Assembly (NCBI GenBank): GCA_029553475.1
Contig: JAKPKV010000023.1
Coordinates: 1-59,359, forward strand
DNA length: 59,359 nt
Direction of reading: 5' to 3'
From: Armatimonadota bacterium
Lineage (GTDB): Bacteria; Armatimonadota; Hebobacteria; CAIYQO01
This document shows positions 42,726 through 50,802 of this stretch, in pieces; the stretch's first letter is position 1; every line of letters begins with the position of its first letter. Both the position numbers and the translations under genes were made by a program. Below the pieces are notes generated by a model. The model ran no database searches, was not told the DNA's origin, and saw only the letters and a list, made by a program, of their open reading frames with translations.

Positions 42726-42912
42726 GTCAGCGAAAGGCGACATGACCGTGCGGGAGGCCGGCCATAAAGGCGGGCAGCTCGGCGGCAAGAAGGGTGGCGA
42801 GACGACCCTGGAACGGTATGGGCCGCAGTTCTATGAGGAGATCGGCAAGAAAGGCGGACAGAAGGTTCGCGAATTGATCGCCGAAGGGAAGAAGGCCCAG
42901 CGGAAACGATAA
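42718..42912 (+). CDS. KGG-repeat small protein 1
   Basis: A 64-residue basic protein of the KGG (con-10/GsiB-like stress-induced) type. The GTG at 42718 is chosen because AAAGGGGGTGA ends seven bases before it. The common opening is 'GDMTVREAGHKGG', then one full repeat 'ERYGPQFYEEIGKKGGQKVR', and the shared tail 'ELIAEGKKAQ'. Hydrophilic throughout, no signal peptide. In Bacillus GsiB and fungal Con-10 such proteins accumulate in stress or sporulation. The overlap with the ATP-grasp gene ties it to that enzyme. Confidence 0.8.
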   Translation: MPKSAKGDMTVREAGHKGGQLGGKKGGETTLERYGPQFYEEIGKKGGQKVRELIAEGKKAQRKR

Positions 42913-42979
42913 CGTGCCGGCGAGGAAGACACGTGGCGGCAGCATCAATGCCAACATCGCTGTAGAGGAGGTGACATCA

Positions 42980-43222
42980 ATGCCTGAGAAGTCGAAAGGC
43001 GCCATGACGGTGAGTGAAGCGGGCCGCAAGGGTGGCGAGACGACATCCGAGCGCTATGGCCACGAGTTCTACGAGGAGATCGGCAAGAAAGGTGGCCAGA
43101 AAGGCGGACAGACGACCTTTAAGCGCTACGGCCCCCAGTTCTACGAGGAGATTGGCCGCAAGGGCGGTCATAAAGTCCGCGACCTCATCCAGGAGGCCAA
43201 GCGGGCGCGGGGTGAGATGTAA
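42980..43222 (+). CDS. KGG-repeat small protein 2
   Basis: An 80-residue KGG protein. GAGGAGGTGA lies upstream of the ATG at 42980. Opening 'GAMTVSEAGRKGGETTSERY', two FYEEIG-K/R-KGG units and the tail 'KVRDLIQEAKRARGEM'. The frame is open back to 42914, but the strong ribosome site favours the shorter form. The repeats alternate aromatic-acidic (FYEE) and basic (RKGG) blocks. Part of the five-gene array after the ligase. Confidence 0.8.
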   Translation: MPEKSKGAMTVSEAGRKGGETTSERYGHEFYEEIGKKGGQKGGQTTFKRYGPQFYEEIGRKGGHKVRDLIQEAKRARGEM

Positions 43223-43303
43223 CGCCCCGAACGTGCACGGAACGGGTCGCGGCCAGGGATGGCCGCACCCCCGTGAAATAACCACCATGAGGAGGTGACA
43301 ACC

Positions 43304-43558
43304 ATGGCGAATGCCAAAAAGCGGAGTGCATCCGGTGAGATGACCGTCCGCGAAGCGGGACGCAAAGGCGGCGAGACCACGGCCGAACGGCACGGGCACG
43401 AATTCTATGAAGAAATCGGCCGCAAAGGTGGGCAAAAGGTCCGCGACGAATACGGCATCCCCTTCTACGAGGAGATCGGGCACAAAGGCGGGCAGAAAGT
43501 CCGCGACCTGATCGCCGAAGGCAAGCGCGCCCTGGGCAGCGGCCGGCGGTCGTCATAA
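43304..43558 (+). CDS. KGG-repeat small protein 3
   Basis: An 84-residue KGG protein. GAGGAGGTGA precedes the ATG at 43304. Opening 'SGEMTVREAGRKGGETTAER', then FYEEIGRKGGQKVRDEYGIP, then FYEEIGHKGGQKVRDLIAEG and a short basic tail ending GSGRRSS. Two FYEEIG units, the first followed by KVRDEYG rather than KGGQTT, so the order of blocks differs between paralogs. Confidence 0.8.
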   Translation: MANAKKRSASGEMTVREAGRKGGETTAERHGHEFYEEIGRKGGQKVRDEYGIPFYEEIGHKGGQKVRDLIAEGKRALGSGRRSS

Positions 43559-43601
43559 GCCCGCGTGCGCGCGCAGGGATGTGAGAAGGAGGTGACGTGA
43601 G

Positions 43602-43775
43602 ATGCCAAAGCCAGGGAACAAGGGACAAATGACGGTGAGTGAGGCCGGGCGCAAAGGCGGGCTGAAAGTCCGTGACGCCTATGGCGTGGAGTTCTATGAA
43701 GAAATCGGCAAGAAGGGGGGCCACAAAGTGCGCGAGCTCATCGAAGAAGGCAAGCGCGCCCGTGGTCAGCGCTAA
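43602..43775 (+). CDS. KGG-repeat small protein 4
   Basis: A 57-residue KGG protein, the shortest of the set. AAGGAGGTGA precedes the ATG at 43602. It opens 'MPKPGNKGQMTVSEAGRKGG', has 'KVRDAYGVEFYEEIGKKGG' once, and the tail 'HKVRELIEEGKRARGQR'. Read by direct translation; all five family features are present, so I regard it as a real gene. Confidence 0.78.
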   Translation: MPKPGNKGQMTVSEAGRKGGLKVRDAYGVEFYEEIGKKGGHKVRELIEEGKRARGQR

Positions 43776-43887
43776 CCCCTTGCCGTGATGACAGCCGCCG
43801 CGCGGGCTCCCCACCGCGCGGGGACCACAGGGCCGACGTCCCGGAACCGCCGTCGGCGGTTCCGGGATCTGGTGAAAGGAGGGCATC

Positions 43888-44172
43888 ATGGCGAACAAGG
43901 GCGATATGAGCGTCAGTCAGGCCGGCCGCAAGGGCGGCAAGAAGACGGCGGAAACCCACGGCCACGACTTTTACGAGTCCATTGGCCGCAAAGGCGGGAC
44001 GAAGGTGAAAGAGACCTACGGCCACGAGTTCTATGAAGAGATCGGCCGCAAGGGGGGCACCACCGTGCGCGATGAGCGCGGCCCGCAGTTCTACGAGGAG
44101 ATCGGGCACAAGGGTGGGCAGAAAGTCCGCGACCTGATCGCCGAGGGGAAACGCCGCCTGGGCAACCGGTGA
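43888..44172 (+). CDS. KGG-repeat small protein 5
   Basis: A 94-residue KGG protein, the longest: opening 'MANKGDMSVSQAGRKGGKKT', then three units (FYESIGRKGGTKVKETYG, FYEEIGRKGGTTVRDERG, FYEEIGHKGGQKVRDLIAEG) and a basic tail ending LGNR. AAAGGAGGG precedes the ATG at 43888. It ends the array, 66 bases before the terminal side of the convergent histidine kinase gene. Confidence 0.82.
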   Translation: MANKGDMSVSQAGRKGGKKTAETHGHDFYESIGRKGGTKVKETYGHEFYEEIGRKGGTTVRDERGPQFYEEIGHKGGQKVRDLIAEGKRRLGNR

Positions 44173-44237
44173 GCAGCGTCTGGACCGCCCCCGGTCCGCA
44201 CGTTTAGCGAAGAGGGGACAACAGCCCGGGGCGCGTC

Positions 44238-46223
44238 TTAGCGCTCCCCATCGGCTGATATCTGCCCGGCATCGGGCCGTGGCGATCCGGAGGGACGTTC
44301 CCCCGCGTCCTCCGGGGGAGAATCGCCCACATGCGGCAGCCTCACGGTGAACTGGCTGCCCACCCCCACCTCACTCTCGACGGCGATGGCGCCGCCGTGC
44401 TGCTCCACCAGGTGTTTCACGATGGACAGGCCGAGGCCCGTCCCCCCCTGCGCGCGGGAGCGCGCTTTGTCCACCCGATAGAAACGCTCGAAGATACGCT
44501 CCCGGTCCTCGCGGGAGATGCCGATGCCCGTGTCGGCGACGTGGATGGCCACCTGCGCGGGCGTGCTGGTGATGCGGACGGTGATCTGGGCGCCTTCCGG
44601 CGAGTACTTTCGCGCGTTATCCAGCAGGTTGACGAGAATCTGGATGAGGGCGTTGCGATCGCCGGTGAACGGCAGCGCGTCCGGCATCTCCAGCACGAGG
44701 CGCTGCCCCTTTTCGGTGATGGGGGTCATCAGGCGCTGGGCCACGTGATGGATGATGTCCACCAGGTCGAGGGGATCGCGGGCGAGGGGGCGGCGGCCGG
44801 ACTCGAGCCGCGACAAATGCAGCAGGTCATCGAGCAGCGCGGTGAGCCGCTCGCTCTCGCCGGTGATGGTCGTCAGGAAGTCGCGCGCCACCGCCGGATC
44901 GTCCAGGGCGCCGTCGAGCAGCGTTTCGGCCATGGCGCGGATGGACGTGACCGGGGTGCGCAGCTCATGGCTCACGTTGGCGACGAAATCGCGGCGAATT
45001 TGCGCCAGGCGCCGCTCGTTCGTCATGTCGTAGAGGACGATGACCACGCCGACGGGCTGCTCGCCGGCGCTCACCGGCGCCACGTGCGCCTCCACGAAGC
45101 GCTCGCTGGGCCGGGTGATGGCGAGATCGAGCCGCACCGGCGCCTGGGTGGTGAGCGCCTGCTGCAGCAGCGTGTCCAGCTCATACGGGAGCAAGGCTTC
45201 GGACAACGTTTTGCCCTGTACCGCCGGGCCGTGCAGACCCAGCAGCGCCTCCGCGGCCTGGTTGAGCAGGAGGATGTTGCCGGCGGTATCGGTCACCAGC
45301 ACGGCATCGGCCATGCTGGTGAGGATGGCCTGCGCCTGGGCGCGCTCGCTGGCCAGGGTGGAGATGAAGCGGCGCAGTTGATCGGCCATCTGGTTGAAGG
45401 AGTCCCCCAGGCTGGCCACTTCGCTGGCGCCCACCGGCGGGACGCGCTCGTCCAACTGGCCGTCGGCGATGCGCTGGGCGGCGGCGCTCAACGTGGCCAG
45501 GGGGCGCGAGATGGAGTTGGAGACGAGGGTGTTGACGACGAGGAGCACGAGCAACGCGGCGAGGAACGCCAGGCCGATGGCGACTTTCATGCTCGCCACC
45601 GTCTCCTGGATGCCGGTGAGCGGCACGGCGATGAGGAGCACGTGGCGCGCCACCCACCGCGTGCGGGGCGTCGGCGTCGTCGGCAGGAACAGGTCCTTCG
45701 GGATGGGCACCGCTTCTCGGATCTTCACCGGCACGGCGACGAAGAAGGTCCGCTCGCCGGCGGCGGCGGGATTCTCGCGGATATCTTCGCCCAGGTCGCG
45801 CAGAAAGACGGCGTCGCGCACTTCGGGATCGTAGCGCGAGGAGGGGGAGGGGGTCGCGGTATACGGCAGCTCGGCCGCCTGCCGCTCCCCCAGGTCTACG
45901 ACCTTCCCGTCTTTCGTGAGCAGGGCCACCCGGCGGGCGTAGGTACTGAGGTAGATGCGGGACAGCGTGCGCTTGATTTCTTTCGCGGCGTTGATGCGCG
46001 CCTCGGCGTTGGCGGGGTGGGTGAAGGTTTCCACCGAGGGCGAGAGCCAATCCGCGCCGTTGCGGGCGTTGCCGCGGAGGACCGTCAGCGTCCGCGCTTC
46101 CAGGTCCGCCTCCACCCGGTAGGAGAAAAAGAGCGCCAGCCCGCCGAGCAGCACGGCCGTGAGACTGAAATAAATCCCGCCGATGAGCCACCGGAGGGAA
46201 GTACTGCGTCGGGACATCATCAT
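44238..46223 (-). CDS. Sensor histidine kinase (PhoR/ResE-like)
   Basis: A 661-residue membrane kinase. One N-terminal helix (about 12-33), an extracytoplasmic sensor domain to about 210, a second helix (214-236), HAMP (237-290), PAS (about 295-400), HisKA with phospho-acceptor His419 ('VSHELRTPVTSI') and an HATPase domain with 'NLLDNARKYSPEGAQI', 'DTGIGI' and 'GTGLGLSIVKHL'. It autophosphorylates and transfers to the response regulator encoded just upstream, whose stop overlaps its start (ATGA at 46220-46223). The signal is unknown. The pair lies convergent with the KGG array; there is no sequence evidence that it controls that array. Confidence 0.93.
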   Translation of the reverse strand: MMMSRRSTSLRWLIGGIYFSLTAVLLGGLALFFSYRVEADLEARTLTVLRGNARNGADWLSPSVETFTHPANAEARINAAKEIKRTLSRIYLSTYARRVALLTKDGKVVDLGERQAAELPYTATPSPSSRYDPEVRDAVFLRDLGEDIRENPAAAGERTFFVAVPVKIREAVPIPKDLFLPTTPTPRTRWVARHVLLIAVPLTGIQETVASMKVAIGLAFLAALLVLLVVNTLVSNSISRPLATLSAAAQRIADGQLDERVPPVGASEVASLGDSFNQMADQLRRFISTLASERAQAQAILTSMADAVLVTDTAGNILLLNQAAEALLGLHGPAVQGKTLSEALLPYELDTLLQQALTTQAPVRLDLAITRPSERFVEAHVAPVSAGEQPVGVVIVLYDMTNERRLAQIRRDFVANVSHELRTPVTSIRAMAETLLDGALDDPAVARDFLTTITGESERLTALLDDLLHLSRLESGRRPLARDPLDLVDIIHHVAQRLMTPITEKGQRLVLEMPDALPFTGDRNALIQILVNLLDNARKYSPEGAQITVRITSTPAQVAIHVADTGIGISREDRERIFERFYRVDKARSRAQGGTGLGLSIVKHLVEQHGGAIAVESEVGVGSQFTVRLPHVGDSPPEDAGERPSGSPRPDAGQISADGER

Positions 46224-46909
46224 TCCGCGAATTTATACCCCACGCCGCGAATCGTCAAGATGCGCGCCGGCGCGGCCGGGTTGCGCTCGATCTTTTCCCG
46301 CAGCCAGCGCACGTGCACGTCCACGGTGTGCGGGTCCCGGTACAGGCCTTCTTCGCCCCAGACCTGGCGGAGGATCTCCTCGCGGCTCATGGCGCGGCCG
46401 TGCTGGCGCAGCAGCAGGGCGAGGAGATCAAATTCTTTCGGCGAGAGCTCGAGCGGCGCGCCGTCCACGCTGGCGCTGTGGCGGGTCAGGTCCACTTCCA
46501 CGCCGTGATACGCGAGGACGGGCTCCGGCTGCGCTTCCGCGGCCGGGCGGCGCAGCGTCGCCTTCACGCGGGCCACCAGCTCGCGCATGCTGAACGGCTT
46601 CGTCAGGTAATCGTCGGCGCCGATCTCCAGGCCGATGACCCGGTCAATCTCCTCGGCTTTCGCGGTGAGCATGATGATGGGGATCCAGGCCCGCTGCTGC
46701 TGGCGCACGGCACGGCAGATTTCCAGCCCGCCCATGGAGGGCAGCATCAGGTCCAGGATGATGAGCGAGGGGATGAGCGGTCCCTGCGCCAGCCGCAGCC
46801 CTTCGGCCCCGTCGGTGGCAATGGTGACGTCAAAGCCCTCGCGCTTCAGCGTATACGCGATGGACTGCGCGATGGGACGCTCATCCTCGATAATGAGAAT
46901 GTGAGCCAT
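46220..46909 (-). CDS. OmpR/PhoB-family response regulator
   Basis: A 229-residue two-domain regulator: receiver with phosphorylated Asp53 ('LIILDLMLPSMGG'), acidic pair E8-D9 and Lys in 'MLTAKAEE', then a winged-helix OmpR-type DNA-binding domain ('LSPKEFDLLALLLRQHGRAMSREEILRQVWG', 'VDVHVRWLREKIE', 'IRTIRGVGYKF'-like ending). GGGGAGCAGG lies before the ATG at 46909. It is co-transcribed with the kinase and overlaps its start. The target genes cannot be identified here. Confidence 0.95.
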   Translation of the reverse strand: MAHILIIEDERPIAQSIAYTLKREGFDVTIATDGAEGLRLAQGPLIPSLIILDLMLPSMGGLEICRAVRQQQRAWIPIIMLTAKAEEIDRVIGLEIGADDYLTKPFSMRELVARVKATLRRPAAEAQPEPVLAYHGVEVDLTRHSASVDGAPLELSPKEFDLLALLLRQHGRAMSREEILRQVWGEEGLYRDPHTVDVHVRWLREKIERNPAAPARILTIRGVGYKFAE

Positions 46910-47082
46910 CCTGCTCCCCTTTCACCATACGGAGGCGTGCGTCGCCTCCTCCAGCGTCGCCCGCATTGGGCCGGTCATACTCTAGTGTAATCGGTTTTAC
47001 GCCGCCGGAGCGTTAAGCCGAGTTCAGCGAGATCAACGGGCCATTAAGAACGTCGCAACGTTTGGTCAAACCACCGGCGCGG

Positions 47083-48492
47083 TCACTCCGGGAGGGTGAT
47101 CGCCTCAATCCACTGCCGCAACGTGTCGGGCAGCGGCGCGTGTTCGCCCGGCAGCTCGAATTCCAGCCGCCAGAGTCGGCCCGCTTTGCCGAAGAGATAG
47201 GCGTGGATGGTCGTTTTCGCGTAACTGGTGAAGTGCACCTGCACGCCGTTCGCGCCGTCTACCGTGAACGGGTGTTGCGTGAAGCGCGCGCGGCTCACCT
47301 CGCGCTGGCTGGCGGCGAACTCGGTCAGCGCCTGCGTGCGTGCCGGGGCATCGGCGTAGGCCTCCGGCGCGTAGAGGCGCGCGCGCCCCCCCGCCGGGCC
47401 GGTGAACATCACCGGGTTTTCGCCGGCGGCGGTCCAGTCGGGCGGCACCGGCATGGACAGGTGACCGTCCACGGAGCGCCAGCGCGCCGGCGCCGCGGGG
47501 GCGACGGGCGGCGCGGGGTCCGCCGGCGCCGCAGCGGGCTGCGCCGGCTCCGCCGGTGGCGTGGGTGTCGGCTCAGCGGGAAGCGGGGGCTCCGCCGGTT
47601 TTGGAGGCGTTGCTGTCGCGGGGGGCGCGGGCGGCTCCGGCGCAGCGGCAGGCGCGGCGGGCGTCACCGGGGCTTCCGGGATGGCCGGGGTTTCCGGCGC
47701 GGGCGGCGTAGGCGGCGCGACCGGCGCCGCGGGCGCAATCGGCGTGTCCGGTGGTGCGGGGGCCGCCGGTTCGACGGGGGCCGCGGGCGTCGGCGGCTTC
47801 TCCGGATTTTCGGGCGCCGCGGGCGCGGCGGCCTGTGCCGGCGGCGGGGGGGACGTGGGCGCGGCTGGTTGGGCGGGGGGCTCCGGCTCCGCCGGCGGGA
47901 TCGTCGGGGGCCGCCAGAGGTCGCGCAGCAGGGCGACGGTCTTTTCGGCGAGTTCTCGTCCGCCCGCGGTGCGCAGCGCGCGCGGCGCCTGCTCCAACTC
48001 GCTCACCGTCACCGACTGCCGTACCTCCAGCAGGATGGCGTCGGTGTCCACGGCGGTGGCGAAGGTGAAGATTTCGGCGCGGTGTGCGCGCAGCTTCTCC
48101 GCATTATGGTTCATGCCGCTCACCGTGAAGAGCACGCCGTGCGTGCCGAGGACGGGCCAGGGTTCCGCGTTGACGGTATAGCCGCGCGCGGCGTAATCGT
48201 TGAAGCGCTCGCGGCGGGTCATCGCCAGCGCGCGCCGCGTCGCCTCGGCGGCGGAGGGGGCGCGCTCGACCTGATAGGCGACCATGAGATAGCCTTCGCC
48301 GCCTTTGGGCAGATTCGCGAGCGGCATGCGCCAGATTTGCGAGAGATCGGTCGCCGTCACCTGCGATTGCAGCGTGCTCCATTCGCGAAAGGGCGTGGTG
48401 GGCAGCAGGCGGTCGGCCAGCTCGACCGATTGGGATGGCAGGCTGGCGATGAGCAGGACGACAGCGGCGGTCAACAGCGCGCGCGGGCTCAT
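47083..48492 (-). CDS. Secreted protein with long Pro/Ala-rich linker
   Basis: A 469-residue protein with a signal peptide ('MSPRALLTAAVVLLIASLPSQS'), a 150-residue N-terminal domain, a Pro/Ala/Glu linker of about 150 residues (roughly 200-345; repeats of APEPPAPPA type), and a C-terminal domain of about 120 residues with 'MPVPPDWTAAGENPVMFTG' and 'VQVHFTSYAKTTIHAYLFG', which resembles periplasmic domains of lipoprotein-like export proteins. No enzyme motif seen. GGAAAGGAT precedes the ATG at 48492. Last gene of the cyclase-FecR run. The linker could span the periplasm. Confidence 0.65.
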   Translation of the reverse strand: MSPRALLTAAVVLLIASLPSQSVELADRLLPTTPFREWSTLQSQVTATDLSQIWRMPLANLPKGGEGYLMVAYQVERAPSAAEATRRALAMTRRERFNDYAARGYTVNAEPWPVLGTHGVLFTVSGMNHNAEKLRAHRAEIFTFATAVDTDAILLEVRQSVTVSELEQAPRALRTAGGRELAEKTVALLRDLWRPPTIPPAEPEPPAQPAAPTSPPPPAQAAAPAAPENPEKPPTPAAPVEPAAPAPPDTPIAPAAPVAPPTPPAPETPAIPEAPVTPAAPAAAPEPPAPPATATPPKPAEPPLPAEPTPTPPAEPAQPAAAPADPAPPVAPAAPARWRSVDGHLSMPVPPDWTAAGENPVMFTGPAGGRARLYAPEAYADAPARTQALTEFAASQREVSRARFTQHPFTVDGANGVQVHFTSYAKTTIHAYLFGKAGRLWRLEFELPGEHAPLPDTLRQWIEAITLPE

Positions 48493-48663
48493 ACCGATGA
48501 TCCTTTCCAGCGGTGACGTGACTCTGCGCATTATCCCCCGCCGACGCGCGAGGGTCAAGGGAGATGGCGCAACTCAGTGGCAGTATGCCCGGCGCGGGGG
48601 GCGGGTAACCGTCCGGCGGCATCACGCCGGGCGGTGGGCGGCGCGCGCACAGACTGCACGACG

Positions 48664-48694
48664 ATGCGCCCGGCGAGCGGAGCGCCGGGCGCAT
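48664..48694 (-). terminator. GC hairpin downstream of the FecR-domain gene
   Basis: ATGCGCCCGGCG and its exact complement with a 7-base loop, 47 bases after the FecR-protein stop. No T-run. It may reduce read-through into the next gene. Confidence 0.5.
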
Positions 48695-48740
48695 GAGACC
48701 TCCAGAAGGGCGCCGTGTCTACTTGGCGAGGGCGCCGCGC

Positions 48741-50696
48741 CTACTTGACGTCGCCGGCGGCGTGAGCGGCATAGCTGCCGAAGCGCCAGATGGCGGCCGC
48801 GCCGACCACCCACGCGCTGTCCTGGCGCGTCACGTAGGCGCGCAGCTCGCCGTCATCGTTGACGGGTTTCACGGCGACGGCGGAGAAGGCTTCCCCGAGC
48901 TGCTCGTGATGGCCGTATTCGAGGAACAGGTCCACGTCAAAGCGCTGGTAGAGGCTGGGGAAGTAGAGGCCGTAGGTCTGCAGCGTCGCGTCGTCCACGC
49001 CGGTGCCCACTTCGCCGTAGGTCTCCAGCCGGTTCGGCAGCAGCGGGTAGGCGACACTCAGCGTGCGGCCATGGCCGTCCCGCACGCCGCCGGCTTCCAG
49101 CAGGTGCAGGCCGAAGACGCCGCCGCCGGCGCGGTAGGCCGCGGTGAGCAGCGCGCCGCGCTGGGCGCCGGCCGCCACGCCGTTGCTGTCATACAGCCAG
49201 GCGCCTTCCAGGGAGAGCCGGTCGTGGCGCCAGCGCAGCCCGACGCCGCTGTAGCGGTCGGCGATGAGCTGGGTGGCGACCTGATTCTGGAAGACCGGCC
49301 CGTGGTAGTAGCGCTTGCGGCCGGCGAAAGCGACGAGACTATCGGTCAGGTTATGCTCCACCACGGCCACCGACCCGACGCGGGTCGCCCAGTCGCTGGC
49401 GGGGCCGTTGGTGAATTTTAACGCGTTGGCTTCCACTGTGTAGCGCGTGCGACCGATCACCCCGCGCGCTTCCCCGCGCCCGCCCAGGAAGCCCGGATGA
49501 CCGCTGAAGCCGTAGAACAGGGCGCCGAAGCGCGGCGCGCTCACCGTCAGGTCGCCCCAGTCGGCGATGAGGCCGAGGCCGAGGCCGGCGGCCAGCACGG
49601 CGATGGAGGACTCGGTGCGGTCAAGGAGGCGCAGGCTGGACTGCGAAATGGTGGAGGCGCCGGGCTGGAACTGCGCCTGCCGGCCGCGCACGTCCACGGT
49701 GATCGCGCCGCCGTTCACCAGGATGGCCTCGATGGCCTGATCGAGGGTGGTGATGCCCAGGCTCTCGAAATGCGCCAGATCACCCGGGGGCATGCCCCAA
49801 TGCGAAAGGGTGAGATGCCCGTCCCGCTGGCGGAACTCCGCCAACGTGATGCCGTCCGCCTGCATGATCGCCTCGACGCTGTGCACGACGGCATGATTCG
49901 CCACGGCGAGGAAGTCGTTGCGCGCGGCCGCGTCGGGGATGTAGAACGGCGGGTGCGTGGGCGCCGATGCGCTCAGCGGCTCCTCGGCGACGCCGGAGCG
50001 GCGGAGGTCGTCCACCACGTCGGTGCCGCTGGTCACCGCCAGGCCGGCGGTGCTCGGCACGTCCTCCCACCAGCCGATGACGGTGCCGCCCAGCTCCACG
50101 GGCATATCCGCCTGGCCGAGGGTTTCGACGTCGCCCGGCCGCACGCTGCCGCCGCCGGCCTCGCCACCGCCGGTGGTCTCGGTGGACTGACCGCCGTGCA
50201 GGGTCACGGTCTGGCCGCCGACGGCGACCTCGACGACGCCGTCAAAGACCACCACGCGTACCCGACCATTGGGCAGCAGCACGACGACGAAGGTGGTGCC
50301 GCGCGCCGTCGCCGTGCAGGACGGCGTTTCCACGCTGGTGTTGGCGCCTTTCGCGACGTGCACCCAGACCGCGCCTTGCTGCAGGTGAATTTTGCGCATC
50401 TCCGCGACGTCGTGAATGGCGACTTCGGTGCGTTCGTTCAGGCGCAGGATGGAGCCGTCCTTGAACTTGAGCTCCGCCTTCGAGCGTTTGAGCGTCTGTA
50501 CGCCATACCCGGTCAGAATACCCTGGCCGTGTTTGGCGGGCATCCAGGCTTTCGTTTTCATATTCGGCGCTTTCGTCACTTCGACCTGGCGCACGACGCT
50601 GAGGGTCGCGGCCGGCGCCTGGGCGGAGACCAGCGCGGCCAGCGCGCACGCGCCAACCAGCATGAGGCATCTGAGCACGACACGGAAAGCGGTCAT
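48741..50696 (-). CDS. FecR-domain protein with C-terminal beta-barrel-like region
   Basis: A 651-residue exported protein. The signal peptide is in 'RVVLRCLMLVGACALAALVSA'. Residues about 35-150 are a FecR-type domain (for example 'GYGVQTLKRSKAELKFKDGS', then 'ILRLNERTEVAIHDV' and 'RGTTFVVVLLPNGRVRVVVF'). From about residue 350 on the sequence alternates as a transmembrane beta-barrel would ('LIADWGDLTVSAPRFGALFYG', 'TYGLYFPSLYQRFDVDLFLE') and ends in a short hydrophobic strand. It lies 106 bases downstream of the CHASE2-cyclase gene. FecR-cyclase pairs are a recurrent bacterial arrangement; the signalling partner is the likely role, the barrel is inference. Confidence 0.72.
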   Translation of the reverse strand: MTAFRVVLRCLMLVGACALAALVSAQAPAATLSVVRQVEVTKAPNMKTKAWMPAKHGQGILTGYGVQTLKRSKAELKFKDGSILRLNERTEVAIHDVAEMRKIHLQQGAVWVHVAKGANTSVETPSCTATARGTTFVVVLLPNGRVRVVVFDGVVEVAVGGQTVTLHGGQSTETTGGGEAGGGSVRPGDVETLGQADMPVELGGTVIGWWEDVPSTAGLAVTSGTDVVDDLRRSGVAEEPLSASAPTHPPFYIPDAAARNDFLAVANHAVVHSVEAIMQADGITLAEFRQRDGHLTLSHWGMPPGDLAHFESLGITTLDQAIEAILVNGGAITVDVRGRQAQFQPGASTISQSSLRLLDRTESSIAVLAAGLGLGLIADWGDLTVSAPRFGALFYGFSGHPGFLGGRGEARGVIGRTRYTVEANALKFTNGPASDWATRVGSVAVVEHNLTDSLVAFAGRKRYYHGPVFQNQVATQLIADRYSGVGLRWRHDRLSLEGAWLYDSNGVAAGAQRGALLTAAYRAGGGVFGLHLLEAGGVRDGHGRTLSVAYPLLPNRLETYGEVGTGVDDATLQTYGLYFPSLYQRFDVDLFLEYGHHEQLGEAFSAVAVKPVNDDGELRAYVTRQDSAWVVGAAAIWRFGSYAAHAAGDVK

Positions 50697-50802
50697 GGCA
50701 ACCATCCTTTCAGCAACTTGGGGCACTTCACTTCGCCGGGCGGCGCACGGGCGCCGTGATCCCGTTATCAAGAGCTTCCTTTCGACATCCGGGCGATTTC
50801 TC

